The translations under genes were made by a program, and so were the position numbers. 64,000 nt of DNA from Curtobacterium sp. MCBD17_032 (lineage in GTDB: Bacteria; Actinomycetota; Actinomycetes; Actinomycetales; Microbacteriaceae), in the NCBI RefSeq assembly GCF_003234855.1, contig NZ_QKTO01000002.1, positions 310,001-374,000 of the forward strand. The letters run 5' to 3'. The notes under the pieces were generated by a model. It was not told the origin of the DNA and searched no databases. It saw nothing but the letters and a program-made list of their open reading frames with translations. Below, piece by piece: positions 53,441 to 61,141 of the stretch. Every line of letters starts with the position of its first letter. Position 1 is the first letter of the stretch.

Positions 53441-54039
53441 CGTGTCGGTCCTCCCGGTTCCCATGCTTCGCGTTGTCCGTCTCCGAGCAACTGGAAGCCC
53501 TGCTTGCGCACGCCGTCCCCGCCGTTGGCGAAACCGTCGTAGTCGATCGTCGCCATCGTCGCGGGGTGCACGGCGGTCGCGTACGGCTCCGGCGACAGCT
53601 GACCCGACGTGTTCGCGTCGACGAACGCGGCGGCCTCGTCCGGGCCGATCTCGTGGTCGGCGGCCCAGTCGAGCATCGTCTGTCGACGTTCCTCGCTCAT
53701 CGGTTCGGGGGAGAGGGGCGACGCCGCGAGGAGCACGACGGCCCGCAGTCCGAACAGGCCGTTCGCGCCGCTCATCGTGCGGCCGGCGACCACCGAGGCG
53801 ACCTTGCCGCCCATCGAGCGCCCGACGAGGGCCCACTCGGTGGCGCCGCTCGTGCCGATCGCCCGCTCGACGAGCACCGCCATCTCCTCGACGGTGGTGC
53901 CGGTCGCGGCGGAACTCGTGCCGAAGCCGGGCAGGTCGATGCCGACGAGGTCGACGGTCCCGCTGAGCCGCGCTCGGAGCGCGGCGAACTCCTCGGAGCT
54001 GGAGCCGAGTGCGTGCAGGCAGAACGCGGTCGCCGTCAT
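53437..54039 (-). CDS. Truncated alpha/beta hydrolase fused to an unrelated C-terminal tail
   Basis: This 200-residue protein starts at ATG 54039. Residues 1-147 are a normal alpha/beta hydrolase: oxyanion strand CLHALGSSSEEF, GIDLPGFG, nucleophile elbow GRSMGG (Ser75), and the cap-start VVLLAASPLSPEPMSEERR. The catalytic acid and His, expected after about residue 200, are missing. The last 50 residues (HPATMATIDYDGFANGGDGV, RKQGFQLLG, REAWEPG) look like the end of a protein that accompanies GMC oxidoreductases. It is probably an in-frame deletion chimera and unlikely to be an active hydrolase. Confidence 0.7.
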   Translation of the reverse strand: MTATAFCLHALGSSSEEFAALRARLSGTVDLVGIDLPGFGTSSAATGTTVEEMAVLVERAIGTSGATEWALVGRSMGGKVASVVAGRTMSGANGLFGLRAVVLLAASPLSPEPMSEERRQTMLDWAADHEIGPDEAAAFVDANTSGQLSPEPYATAVHPATMATIDYDGFANGGDGVRKQGFQLLGDGQREAWEPGGPTR

Positions 54040-54144
54040 GGTCCGTTCCTACCGTCGCGGGAGCCCGCGCCCACAGCACGGTGTACCCCGCGTCATGTCG
54101 TCCGTCGGCTGCGAGCCCTCCCAGCTCCGCGCCCGCGGGGTCTC

Positions 54145-54168
54145 CGATCGGCAGGGGAGAGCCGATCG
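54145..54168. promoter_or_regulatory. Inverted repeat in the envelope-stress operon upstream region
   Basis: Perfect 8-base arms CGATCGGC and GCCGATCG are separated by eight bases, 212 bases upstream of the Asp23 start. It could be a regulator site or terminator. No gene is visible in the 54040-54379 gap. Confidence 0.4.
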
Positions 54169-54379
54169 AGGGATGCTCCGGATCCCGCGGACCGCGCACC
54201 GAGCGAGCCGGAACCAGCAGCGATCCGCGATCGGGGTACAGCTCCGGGTGCGGGATCGGGCTCTTCCTGGAACGGGCCTGGGTGTCCCGCGGCGCACGTG
54301 ACGATCGTCCTCTCCAGCCCGTCTCATCCGTGAACAGCACCCGCTGGGAACGTCCGGCGGGCAACCGGAAGGAGACACC

Positions 54380-54826
54380 ATGACCACCACCACCCCCGAC
54401 ACCCTCGCGACGACCTCGACGACGCCGACGAGCGCCGGCACCGGCACCGGCAAGACCGTCATCGACGACACCGTCGTCTCGAAGGTCGCCGGCATCGCCG
54501 CCCGCGAGGTCAACGGCGTGCACTCCCTCGGCAACGGCGCCGCCCGTGCCATCGGCGCGCTCCGTGACGCCATCGGGCAGCGCGACCACGGCCAGGGCGT
54601 CAAGGTCGAGGTCGGCGAGAAGCAGGTCGCCGCCGACATCACCATCGTCGCCGAGTACCCGGTGCCGCTGCAGCAGGTCGCCGAGGGCGTCCGCTCCTCC
54701 GTCGCCCGTGCCCTCGAAGACATCGTCGGCATGGAGGTCGCCGAGGTGAACGTCACGATCCAGGACGTCTTCATCCCCGGTGACGACGACGAGGACGAGG
54801 ACAAGAAGGAGCCGCGCGTCGCATGA
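54380..54826 (+). CDS. Asp23/Gls24 family envelope stress protein
   Basis: This 148-residue protein starts at ATG 54380 behind GGAAGGAG. A Thr-rich N-terminal segment precedes the Asp23 domain (about 25-135): GKTVIDDTVVSKVAGIAAREVNG, then GVKVEVGEKQVAADITIVAEY, VRSSVARALEDIVGMEVAEVNV and the closing IQDVFIP. The tail is acidic (DDDEDEDKKE). Asp23 proteins are abundant, membrane-linked through AmaP-like partners and induced by alkaline or cell-wall stress. First gene of a six-gene operon. Confidence 0.92.
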   Translation: MTTTTPDTLATTSTTPTSAGTGTGKTVIDDTVVSKVAGIAAREVNGVHSLGNGAARAIGALRDAIGQRDHGQGVKVEVGEKQVAADITIVAEYPVPLQQVAEGVRSSVARALEDIVGMEVAEVNVTIQDVFIPGDDDEDEDKKEPRVA

Positions 54827-55014
54827 GCACCACACTGACCGGCGCCCTGGTCGGCGCCCTCCTGGCGGTCGCCGCCCTGCAGTTCGGCTTCTGGGGCTTC
54901 GCCCTCGTCGTCGTCTTCGGTGCCGTCGGGGCACTCGTCGCCGCGCTCGCCACGGGCCGGATCGACCGCGGTGCCCTGACGGACGTGCTGACCGGACGTC
55001 GGAGTTCACGGTGA
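54823..55014 (+). CDS. Small membrane protein of the Asp23 operon (DUF2273-like)
   Basis: This 63-residue protein starts at ATG 54823, overlapping the Asp23 stop. Two close hydrophobic helices (about 5-45; GALVGALLAVAALQFGFWGF, ALVVVFGAVGALVAALAT) are followed by a short basic tail (GRRSSR). Size and place match DUF2273-type partners of Asp23/AmaP operons. It may help anchor the stress complex. Confidence 0.8.
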   Translation: MSTTLTGALVGALLAVAALQFGFWGFALVVVFGAVGALVAALATGRIDRGALTDVLTGRRSSR

Positions 55015-55328
55015 CGGACGGCCCGGGCGCTGTTCCGGGCCGCGTCGAGGTCACCACCCGCGCCCTGACCTCGTGCGCGCGCGCCGTCGCCGCCGAACGG
55101 CTCGGTGCGCCCACGAAGCGGGTGCGGGTGGACCTCGGGGACGCCAACGGAGCGCTGGCCCTGGCGATCACCGGACCGGTCGCCGCCGGCACGGACCTCG
55201 TCGAGGCCACCACGTCCACCGCGGCTGCGATCCGGAGCCGCGTGAGCGCCCTCACCGGCCGTCGGGTCGGGTCGGCACGCATCGAGTTGACCGGGATCGT
55301 GCGCGAGCGCGACCGCCGGGTCCGGTAG
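55011..55328 (+). CDS. Asp23-like small protein
   Basis: This 105-residue protein starts at GTG 55011, overlapping the preceding stop (GTGA). It keeps an Asp23-like order without the N-terminal region: RVEVTTRALTSCARAVAAER, RVRVDLGDANGALALAITGP, and AAIRSRVSALTGRRVGSARI with ELTGIV. It is a divergent second copy of the Asp23 module and probably forms a complex with it. Confidence 0.78.
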   Translation: MTDGPGAVPGRVEVTTRALTSCARAVAAERLGAPTKRVRVDLGDANGALALAITGPVAAGTDLVEATTSTAAAIRSRVSALTGRRVGSARIELTGIVRERDRRVR

Positions 55329-55339
55329 GAGAGGACACC

Positions 55340-55915
55340 ATGAGCAGCAGTCCCGTCGAACGTCGGCTGCGCCGTCGGAGCGTGCACCGCTCCCGGTCCA
55401 CGGCCGTGTCCGTGGCACTGGTGGTGCTCGTGCTGGTCGCGGCGTGGATCGGCACCGAGTCGGTCCTCCGGGCGATCGGAGCGCCGCCGCTCCTCGCCGA
55501 CCCACAGACTGCGGTCGACGCCGCACTCGCACCGGATGCGGCCTTCGTGACGATGATCGAGGTCGTCGCCGCGGTGCTCGTCGTCGCGGGGATCGTCCTC
55601 GTGGTCCTGGCCGTCACACCCGGCCGACGACACCGCGCGGTGGTGCCGCACGACCGTGGCGCCGTGGTGGTCGACTCGTCGATCATCGCCTCCACCGCCC
55701 GGAACGCCGCCGGCCGGGCCGCCGGCGTCCCCGACGCACACGTCACCGCGAGTGCCCGGGGTCTCCGGACCGAGGTCCACCTGGTGCCGATGTCCGGCAT
55801 CCCCGTCGACCCATCCACCGTCGAGCACGCCGTCGCCGAACGCCTCGGTCGCCTCGACGAGCGGTTGGGCCGCCGCGTCACCGTCCGCGTCAGCGAGAAG
55901 GGCACCCTGTCATGA
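55340..55915 (+). CDS. DUF6286 domain-containing membrane protein
   Basis: This 191-residue protein starts at ATG 55340 behind AGGAGAGG. An arginine-rich N-terminus, a transmembrane helix (about 24-46), a loop, and a second helix (about 72-95) precede a soluble domain (about 100-190) with VVDSSIIASTARNAAGRAAGV and LDERLGRRVTVRVSEKG. This is the DUF6286 layout of actinobacterial Asp23 operons. It ends in an ATGA overlap with the next gene. Confidence 0.85.
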   Translation: MSSSPVERRLRRRSVHRSRSTAVSVALVVLVLVAAWIGTESVLRAIGAPPLLADPQTAVDAALAPDAAFVTMIEVVAAVLVVAGIVLVVLAVTPGRRHRAVVPHDRGAVVVDSSIIASTARNAAGRAAGVPDAHVTASARGLRTEVHLVPMSGIPVDPSTVEHAVAERLGRLDERLGRRVTVRVSEKGTLS

Positions 55916-56475
55916 CCTCGAGCAACCGCACGCTGAACCGGCTGATCCTGTTCGTGCTCGGCCTCGTCGCGGTCGTGGTCGGGCTCGCGATGGGGGCCGG
56001 GGTCCTGCCCGCGGTCCGCGACGCACTCGAGCCGTACGTCCGGTTCCCGTCGGAGGTCGAGGTCCCGGCGGCCTCGCTGTGGATCGTGGCATCGGCCTGC
56101 CTCGTCGTCGTCGTCCTCGCGCTCGTCTGGGTGCTCACCCGCGGACGGGGTGGCACCGCCGTCGCCGTGCGGGAAGCCGCGGGCGACGACGAGGTCACCG
56201 TGAACGTGGCCCTGGTCCGGGACGTCGTGGACCACGAACTGGACGGCGTCCACGACGTCGTCTCGTCGAAGGTCGACGTGTACACGGTGCGGAAGCACCG
56301 GGCGGCCCGCCTCCGGGTCGCGGTCCGCCGCGGCGGGGACGCCGTGACGGTCCTCGAGGCCGTGGACGCGGCGATCGCCACCCTCGACCGCACCCTCGGC
56401 CGGCAGCTGCCGGTCCTGGTCCACCTGTCCGGAGGCACGCGGTCCGCCGTGTCGAAGGCCAAGCGCGTCGTCTGA
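55912..56475 (+). CDS. AmaP-like alkaline-shock membrane anchor
   Basis: This 187-residue protein starts at ATG 55912 (overlap). Two N-terminal helices (about 9-29 and 54-77; LILFVLGLVAVVVGLAMGAG, SLWIVASACLVVVVLALVWV) are followed by a cytoplasmic domain (about 85-187) that again resembles Asp23: VNVALVRDVVDHELDGVHDV, LRVAVRRGGDAVTVLEAV, and LDRTLGRQLPVLVHLS. In Staphylococcus AmaP tethers Asp23 to the membrane; the same role is likely here. Confidence 0.82.
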   Translation: MTSSNRTLNRLILFVLGLVAVVVGLAMGAGVLPAVRDALEPYVRFPSEVEVPAASLWIVASACLVVVVLALVWVLTRGRGGTAVAVREAAGDDEVTVNVALVRDVVDHELDGVHDVVSSKVDVYTVRKHRAARLRVAVRRGGDAVTVLEAVDAAIATLDRTLGRQLPVLVHLSGGTRSAVSKAKRVV

Positions 56476-56567
56476 CGGACCGGCCACCGGCCTCCCGGCC
56501 ACCAGCACCACCGACCACCACCCACCCGCGACCGACATCTCGGTCGCACCACCGGAAGGAGCCCGTC

Positions 56568-56741
56568 ATGGGACTCGACGACACGATCGAGAACGCCGCA
56601 CAGGACATCGCGGGCAAGGCGAAGGAGGCCTTCGGCAAGGCGACCGACGACGAGTCGAAGGTCGCCGAGGGCGAGCAGGACCAGGCCGCCGCGAGCGCGA
56701 AGCAGACCGGTGAGGACGTCGAGGACGTCTTCCGCGGGTAG
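56568..56741 (+). CDS. CsbD family stress protein
   Basis: This 57-residue protein starts at ATG 56568 behind GGAAGGAG. It is hydrophilic and helical: LDDTIENAAQDIAGKAKEAF, ATDDESKVAEGEQDQAAASA, and KQTGEDVEDVFRG, the CsbD pattern. CsbD proteins are general-stress proteins of unknown mechanism. It ends the Asp23 operon. Confidence 0.88.
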   Translation: MGLDDTIENAAQDIAGKAKEAFGKATDDESKVAEGEQDQAAASAKQTGEDVEDVFRG

Positions 56742-56824
56742 CGACCAGCAGACACGACGGGGCAGCGCGCGACGAGCGGTGCCCCGTCGTGCGCTGACGG
56801 CCCGCCCGACCAGAGGAGGGGACG

Positions 56825-56914
56825 ATGCAGAACGAGACCACATCACCCGCTCGGCACCCACGGGCCGTTCGACGACGAGTCGGCGTCCCAGCAGGACGAC
56901 GTTCATCCAGTTAA
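56825..56914 (+). CDS. Possible tiny ORF with strong ribosome binding site
   Basis: ATG 56825 follows GAGGAGGGG by about five bases and opens MQNETTSPARHPRAVRRR, then VGVPAGRRSSS (29 residues). Another frame continues with the more protein-like FDDESASQQDDVHPVNASP to a stop near 56932, so either frame may be real or the gene is frameshifted. An AT-richer GTAGT-N7-ACTAC repeat (56930-56946) follows. Low confidence. Confidence 0.3.
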   Translation: MQNETTSPARHPRAVRRRVGVPAGRRSSS

Positions 56915-57000
56915 CGCATCACCGACTGTGTAGTGTGCCTAACTACTGATCACGGAGCAGGGTGGAGCGGTACACGCACCACCACGGAAGGACCGGTCAG

Positions 57001-57117
57001 ATGCACTCGACGCCCTCGATCCCCACGTTCGTCGACGGGGACACCCCCACCGAGGCCATCGACATGACCGCGCTGTTCGCCGAGCAGTCGCGCGACGGCC
57101 TGCTCGACACCGTCTGA
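57001..57117 (+). CDS. 38-residue small protein
   Basis: ATG 57001 is preceded by GGAAGGA at optimal spacing. The product reads MHSTPSIPTFVDGDTPTEAI and DMTALFAEQSRDGLLDTV, an acidic, soluble helix-forming peptide. It lies between the stress operon and the GlsB-like gene. No family recognised; strong site and clean frame support it. Confidence 0.5.
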   Translation: MHSTPSIPTFVDGDTPTEAIDMTALFAEQSRDGLLDTV

Positions 57118-57226
57118 CCGGTACCGTCCGGTCCCGGAGCGTCGGTATCGACCGCTCCGCCGCCGCCGTGGCGGCACCCCTGCACCACAACGGCACCGCA
57201 CGGTGCCCGTCTCGAAAGGCACTCCC

Positions 57227-57496
57227 ATGAGCTTCCTCGGCTTCATCCTCCTCGGCCTCATCGCCGGCGCCATCGCCAAGCTGATCCTCCCCGGTCGCCA
57301 GGGCGGCGGGTGGCTCGCCACGCTCGTGCTCGGTGTCATCGGCGCCCTCATCGGCGGCTGGCTCGGCGGCCTCATCTTCAACGTGGGCTACGACGGGTTC
57401 TTCAGCATCCAGTCGTGGATCATCGCCATCGTCGGCGCGATCATCGTCCTCCTCATCTGGGGTGCGATCACCGGTCGTCGCGGCGCACGCGCCTGA
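57227..57496 (+). CDS. GlsB/YeaQ/YmgE family membrane protein
   Basis: This 89-residue protein starts at ATG 57227. Three glycine-rich helices (about 4-20, 28-47, 58-80) carry the GlsB/YmgE pattern: FILLGLIAGAIAKLILPGRQ, GGWLATLVLGVIGALIGGWL and GFFSIQSWIIAIVGAIIVLL. Members are small stress-induced inner-membrane proteins, fitting the stress genes just upstream. A strong terminator at 57534 follows. Confidence 0.9.
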   Translation: MSFLGFILLGLIAGAIAKLILPGRQGGGWLATLVLGVIGALIGGWLGGLIFNVGYDGFFSIQSWIIAIVGAIIVLLIWGAITGRRGARA

Positions 57497-57533
57497 GACA
57501 CTCCCGGTCCGGCACGGACCGCCGGCACCACAC

Positions 57534-57567
57534 GGAGAGCCCCGCACCTGCTGGTGCGGGGCTCTCC
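57534..57567 (+). terminator. Strong terminator after the GlsB-like gene
   Basis: A perfect 15-base stem (GGAGAGCCCCGCACC/GGTGCGGGGCTCTCC) with a TGCT loop, 37 bases after the stop. Not of the GGGAGGCCCG family. Confidence 0.75.
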
Positions 57568-57596
57568 GTCGTCCAGGGCGGGAGGGAGCGCTGCGG

Positions 57597-57959
57597 TCAG
57601 TTCCGGGACGCCGTCGGCGGGTCGGTGCGGAGGGACTTCGCGGCCGGCTCGTCGGAGTGCGAGGACGCGGCGTCGATGAAGCGCCCGCCGCCCACCTCGG
57701 CCGTGCGACGTCGGAGCTCGTTGACGAGGTCGTCGTCCTCCGGCTCCAGCTCGTCGTCCGGGGCCGTCTCGACCATGATCTGCGACGCCGGACCGAGCAG
57801 GATCTCGGCCTTGACTCCGGTCCCGTCCTCGGCCGCGGTCGGGATCTCGACGATGTCGGTCGTGCCGTTCTCCCCGAGGGCGGCGGCGTACGCGAGGGCG
57901 GCGGCCGCGATCGCGTCCCCCGTGATGATCCGGTTCTCGCCGTGGACGATGTACTTCAT
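57597..57959 (-). CDS. Conserved hypothetical protein
   Basis: This 120-residue protein starts at ATG 57959 behind GGAGA. The first 65 residues are a small alpha/beta unit (MKYIVHGENRIITGDAIAAA, VKAEILLGPASQIMVETAP). An acidic stretch DDELEPEDDDLVNELRRRTA and a disordered tail follow. No signal peptide or known domain. Convergent with the GlsB-like gene and divergent from the AraC gene. Function unknown. Confidence 0.65.
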   Translation of the reverse strand: MKYIVHGENRIITGDAIAAAALAYAAALGENGTTDIVEIPTAAEDGTGVKAEILLGPASQIMVETAPDDELEPEDDDLVNELRRRTAEVGGGRFIDAASSHSDEPAAKSLRTDPPTASRN

Positions 57960-58067
57960 CCGATGGTCTCCATCGATCCAGACAACCGGCCGGATGCCCT
58001 GCTCGCCCAGCCGACCGCCAGGTGCGGGGGTACGCGGTGTCGGTGGTCGACGGCATCCTGGCCGGGC

Positions 58068-59033
58068 ATGGACTCCGTCGAACAACCCCTGGTGCACGTC
58101 GACCGTCGCGGCTCGGCCGTGGACGAGGCGGTCGCGTTCTACGAACGTGTCTACTCGAGCCGCGACATCTCGATCGGCCAGGCCGCGGCCGAGGGCTTCT
58201 CGTGGCGGTACCGGATCGTGGGGGACGCCGCCGTCACCCTCGGCACGTCCTCCGTGGCCGCGCGTCGCTGGGGCACCATCGAGCCCGGGGACGACTACGT
58301 CCTGGCGTGGGCATCGGCACCGGGCATCCGGCTCGACACCGCCTCGTCGAACCCGGTCGACATGCAGCCCGGCGTCCCGGTGATGTACCCGGCCGATCGT
58401 GCGTTCGCCTTCGACGCCGCGCCCACGGTGCAGCACGTCATCCGGTTCGACCGCGCGTTCCTCGAGTCGGTGGCCGCCGCGCGACAGGGGGACCTGCCGG
58501 CGCCGCTGCAGTTCGCGCGACACCCGGACCCGGCGGCCCTGCAGCGGTTGAAGACCGTGGTGACGGGAGCGGCGGGCGACCTGCTCGACCCGGCGACGGC
58601 CCGGGCACGTCGCTCGGCCCTCGGCACCGCGGTCGCCGAGGCGGTCGTGTCGATGTTCGACGCCGCCCCGGTCCCCCCGTCCCGGCTCCTGGACGGCGGA
58701 CCGGCCACGATGCGCCTCGCCCAGGAGTGGATGGTGGCGAACGCCCGGCGGCCGATCACGATCACGGACGTCAGCGAAGCGGCCGGGGTGGCGGTGCGGT
58801 CGCTGCAGGCGTCGTTCCGGCGGCACACCGGTGCCTCCCCGATGCACTTCCTGCGGCAGGTGCGCCTGCACCGGGTCCGCGCCGAGCTCGCCGCCGCGGA
58901 CCCGGCCACGACGACCGTCGCCGCGGTCGCCCTCGGGTGGGGTGTCGGGCACCTGGGGCGGTTCTCCGGCACCTACGCGGCCACCTTCGGGGAACCGCCG
59001 TCCGCGACCCTCCGCCGCCGGCGCAGCGTCTGA
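58068..59033 (+). CDS. AraC family transcriptional regulator
   Basis: This 321-residue protein starts at ATG 58068. The N-terminal half (about 1-200) is a ligand or cupin-like region (IGQAAAEGFSWRYRIVGDAA). The C-terminal DNA-binding domain (about 215-318) has both helix-turn-helix units: RRPITITDVSEAAGVAVRSL and VAAVALGWGVGHLGRFSGTY, with the connecting LRQVRLHRVRAELA helix. Length is normal for the family. Target unknown; a second AraC regulator lies 0.8 kb downstream. Confidence 0.9.
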   Translation: MDSVEQPLVHVDRRGSAVDEAVAFYERVYSSRDISIGQAAAEGFSWRYRIVGDAAVTLGTSSVAARRWGTIEPGDDYVLAWASAPGIRLDTASSNPVDMQPGVPVMYPADRAFAFDAAPTVQHVIRFDRAFLESVAAARQGDLPAPLQFARHPDPAALQRLKTVVTGAAGDLLDPATARARRSALGTAVAEAVVSMFDAAPVPPSRLLDGGPATMRLAQEWMVANARRPITITDVSEAAGVAVRSLQASFRRHTGASPMHFLRQVRLHRVRAELAAADPATTTVAAVALGWGVGHLGRFSGTYAATFGEPPSATLRRRRSV

Positions 59034-59213
59034 CGGACCGTCCCCGGCACGCTGCCGGAGCCCGTGCGTCCCCGGCCGGTGCGCACAGCGGACACGGTGT
59101 CCGGACGGCGTACTCCCGCACGGCCGCGGGTTGGTGCTGCGGAGCCCACGCGGGATGCTGTCCGTGCGCCTCCGAACCCATCGGGACCAGCGCACCAGCA
59201 GGAAGAGCGCACC

Positions 59214-59381
59214 GTGAACGAGCGCATCCGTCCCTCCCTCCACGACCTCCGCCGGCAGCCCGACGAGTGGCACCGCCGCGGCCTCAGCCACCCCGACGAG
59301 ATCGACGCGATGGTCTCCCGCCGGACCTCCGGGTCGATGCCCGCCGAGCCGACCTACGCCGACTTCTTCACCGGGGCCTGA
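59214..59381 (+). CDS. 55-residue small protein
   Basis: GTG 59214 follows GGAAGAG at good spacing. The product (VNERIRPSLHDLRRQPDEWH, RRGLSHPDEIDAMVSRRTSG, SMPAEPTYADFFTGA) is soluble, charged, and has a Trp-His motif. Composition and a clean ribosome binding site support coding. No family recognised. Confidence 0.55.
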   Translation: MNERIRPSLHDLRRQPDEWHRRGLSHPDEIDAMVSRRTSGSMPAEPTYADFFTGA

Positions 59382-59452
59382 CGACAGCGGGAGACGGGCA
59401 CCGACCGCCGCCCCGCGGCACCGCGTGCGGCGTGCGTGCGTAGGCTCGGTCC

Positions 59453-59713
59453 ATGTCCGACTTCACCGCCGACCAGGCCGCCGTCGTCCGCATCGAACGC
59501 GCCGAGGAGGGCCGCTGGGACCTCACCATCGTGAGCGACAGCGGCGTTCCGATGGGGCACGGTGTCCACCTCTTCGACCGCACGCAGGACGACGGGGTCG
59601 ACGAGCTGACCGCCGCCGCGGCGTTCGTGGGCGGCTACGGGTTCCGGTTCGACGGCGACGCCGTGCAGCAGGACGGCCCCGACGCGTTCTGGGCGCCGCT
59701 CTTCCGGGGCTGA
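59453..59713 (+). CDS. 86-residue hypothetical protein
   Basis: The frame from ATG 59453 reads MSDFTADQAAVVRIERAEEG to a TGA at 59711. It is a soluble, acidic alpha/beta product: RWDLTIVSDSGVPMGHGVHL, FVGGYGFRFDGDAVQQDG and DAFWAPLFRG. No signal peptide or domain. The upstream sequence lacks a clear ribosome binding site. Function unknown. Confidence 0.65.
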   Translation: MSDFTADQAAVVRIERAEEGRWDLTIVSDSGVPMGHGVHLFDRTQDDGVDELTAAAAFVGGYGFRFDGDAVQQDGPDAFWAPLFRG

Positions 59714-59829
59714 CCGCTCGCGCACGGACCGGCCGGGCCGGACCGTGGCACCCGGACCGGCCCGCACGACCCGGACCGACGCTGGGTGGATGACGGTCTC
59801 GATCCGCGTTTCCTGGATGAGATGATGTC

Positions 59830-61038
59830 GTGGTGCCACCGACCGACGACGACAACGGGTTCCGTCGACAGCGGTTCACGGATGCCGGGGGAGCGGACTA
59901 CACGGCGATCTTCCGTTCCGAGTACTCCGGTCGGGACGACGTCGGGGCGACCGCCACGGTCACGGAGGCGTTCGCGACCGAGGGCACCCGGTACGAGTAC
60001 TTCCTGATCGGCGACGCCGACCTCACCCTGCGCACCATGAACGCACACGGCGGCAGTCGTGGTGGCGTGATCGGGCCGCGGGACGACCACGTGCTGTTCT
60101 GGCTCCAGCAGGGCCGCCTCGAGATGCACTTCGCCGACCGGTCCCGGGTCATCGAGCCGGGCACCCCCTACATCGCGTCCGCATCCGAGGCGTACCGCTT
60201 CGCGTCGGAGGGCACCGTCTACAACGGTGTGCACATCTCGGACGCCTTCCTCCGGAAGACCGCGGCGGAGCTCGGCTTCCGGATGCCGACGGGACCGGTG
60301 CTGTTCGACCAGCAGGACGAACGCATCGCGCGGCACGGCCCGCTGCGGCGCCTGCTCGGTGAGGTCAGCCCGACGCTCATGGACGACCGGGTGCGCGGGG
60401 CGATGCGGACGGCGTTGAACCGGCGGCTCGCGACGGTCGTCCTCGACACCTTCCCCGTCCGCGACCGCGGGGACGACGTCCCGACCGCGAGCCGGATCCG
60501 GGACGCCATCGCGTTCATCGAGGAGCACGCACGCGACCGCCCCTCCGTCCCGGCCATCGCGGCCGCAGCCGGACTCAGTGAGCGCGGCCTGCAGGAGGTG
60601 TTCGCCCGGACGCTGGGCGTCACGCCGAACGGTTTCCTCCGCGACCACCGCCTGGACGAGGTCCGGCGGGAGCTCCTCCGCGGAGCGTCCCCGAACAGCG
60701 TGCTCGAGGTCGCTCGCGCGTGGCGGTTCACGAACCCGAGTCGCTTCGCCCTCGCCTACCGTGCGCGGTTCGGCGAGGACCCCTCGGCGACGCTGCGCGC
60801 ATCGACGTCGCAGCGCCCCGACGGGCGGTCGTCGTGGCGGATCCGCCGGGCCGTCGCCTACATCGAGGCGCACCTCGACGGCGCGTGCTCGGTCGCCGAC
60901 ATCGCGGCGGCAGCCGGCCTCCGGCCGCGACGCCTCCAGCAGCTCTTCCGGGAGGAGCGGGGCACGACGCCGAGCGCGTTGCTCCGCGAGCTCCGGGACC
61001 GCCGGCGCTCGGGCGGCTGGCCGGACCGACGTTCCTGA
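59830..61038 (+). CDS. AraC regulator with an extra C-terminal half DNA-binding domain
   Basis: This 402-residue protein starts at GTG 59830. Residues 1-215 are a ligand region and 222-324 a complete AraC domain (two HTHs; AIAAAAGLSERGLQEVFART and VLEVARAWRFTNPSRFALAY). After a short linker, residues 336-391 repeat the first HTH unit again (RRAVAYIEAHLDGACSVADI, AAAAGLRPRRLQQLFREERG), without the second HTH. Typical AraC proteins end near residue 320. The extra half domain could add DNA contact or be a partial duplication. Confidence 0.85.
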   Translation: MVPPTDDDNGFRRQRFTDAGGADYTAIFRSEYSGRDDVGATATVTEAFATEGTRYEYFLIGDADLTLRTMNAHGGSRGGVIGPRDDHVLFWLQQGRLEMHFADRSRVIEPGTPYIASASEAYRFASEGTVYNGVHISDAFLRKTAAELGFRMPTGPVLFDQQDERIARHGPLRRLLGEVSPTLMDDRVRGAMRTALNRRLATVVLDTFPVRDRGDDVPTASRIRDAIAFIEEHARDRPSVPAIAAAAGLSERGLQEVFARTLGVTPNGFLRDHRLDEVRRELLRGASPNSVLEVARAWRFTNPSRFALAYRARFGEDPSATLRASTSQRPDGRSSWRIRRAVAYIEAHLDGACSVADIAAAAGLRPRRLQQLFREERGTTPSALLRELRDRRRSGGWPDRRS

Positions 61039-61083
61039 CGGCCGGGAGGCGCGGGGCGGGAGCGCGGCGGGCCTCCCGTCCGA
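61038..61083. repeat. GGGAGGCCCG-family inverted repeat after the AraC gene
   Basis: The left arm ACGGCCGGGAGGCGCG (from 61038) and right arm CGGGCCTCCCGTC (61068-61080) pair over the CGGGAGGC core with a GC-rich loop. It follows the AraC stop directly and faces the convergent TetR gene, so it can serve both. Confidence 0.5.
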
Positions 61084-61141
61084 CGGTCCGGGCCTCGGCC
61101 GGTCGGGCGTCCGACGGCCGGGACGAGCGCACGGCGTGCCG

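Noticed and set aside
53441..55828. In-frame upstream extension of the GMC oxidoreductase
   Set aside because: The extension runs across the hydrolase and Asp23 genes. ATG 53440 has a strong ribosome binding site and the FAD motif follows at once.
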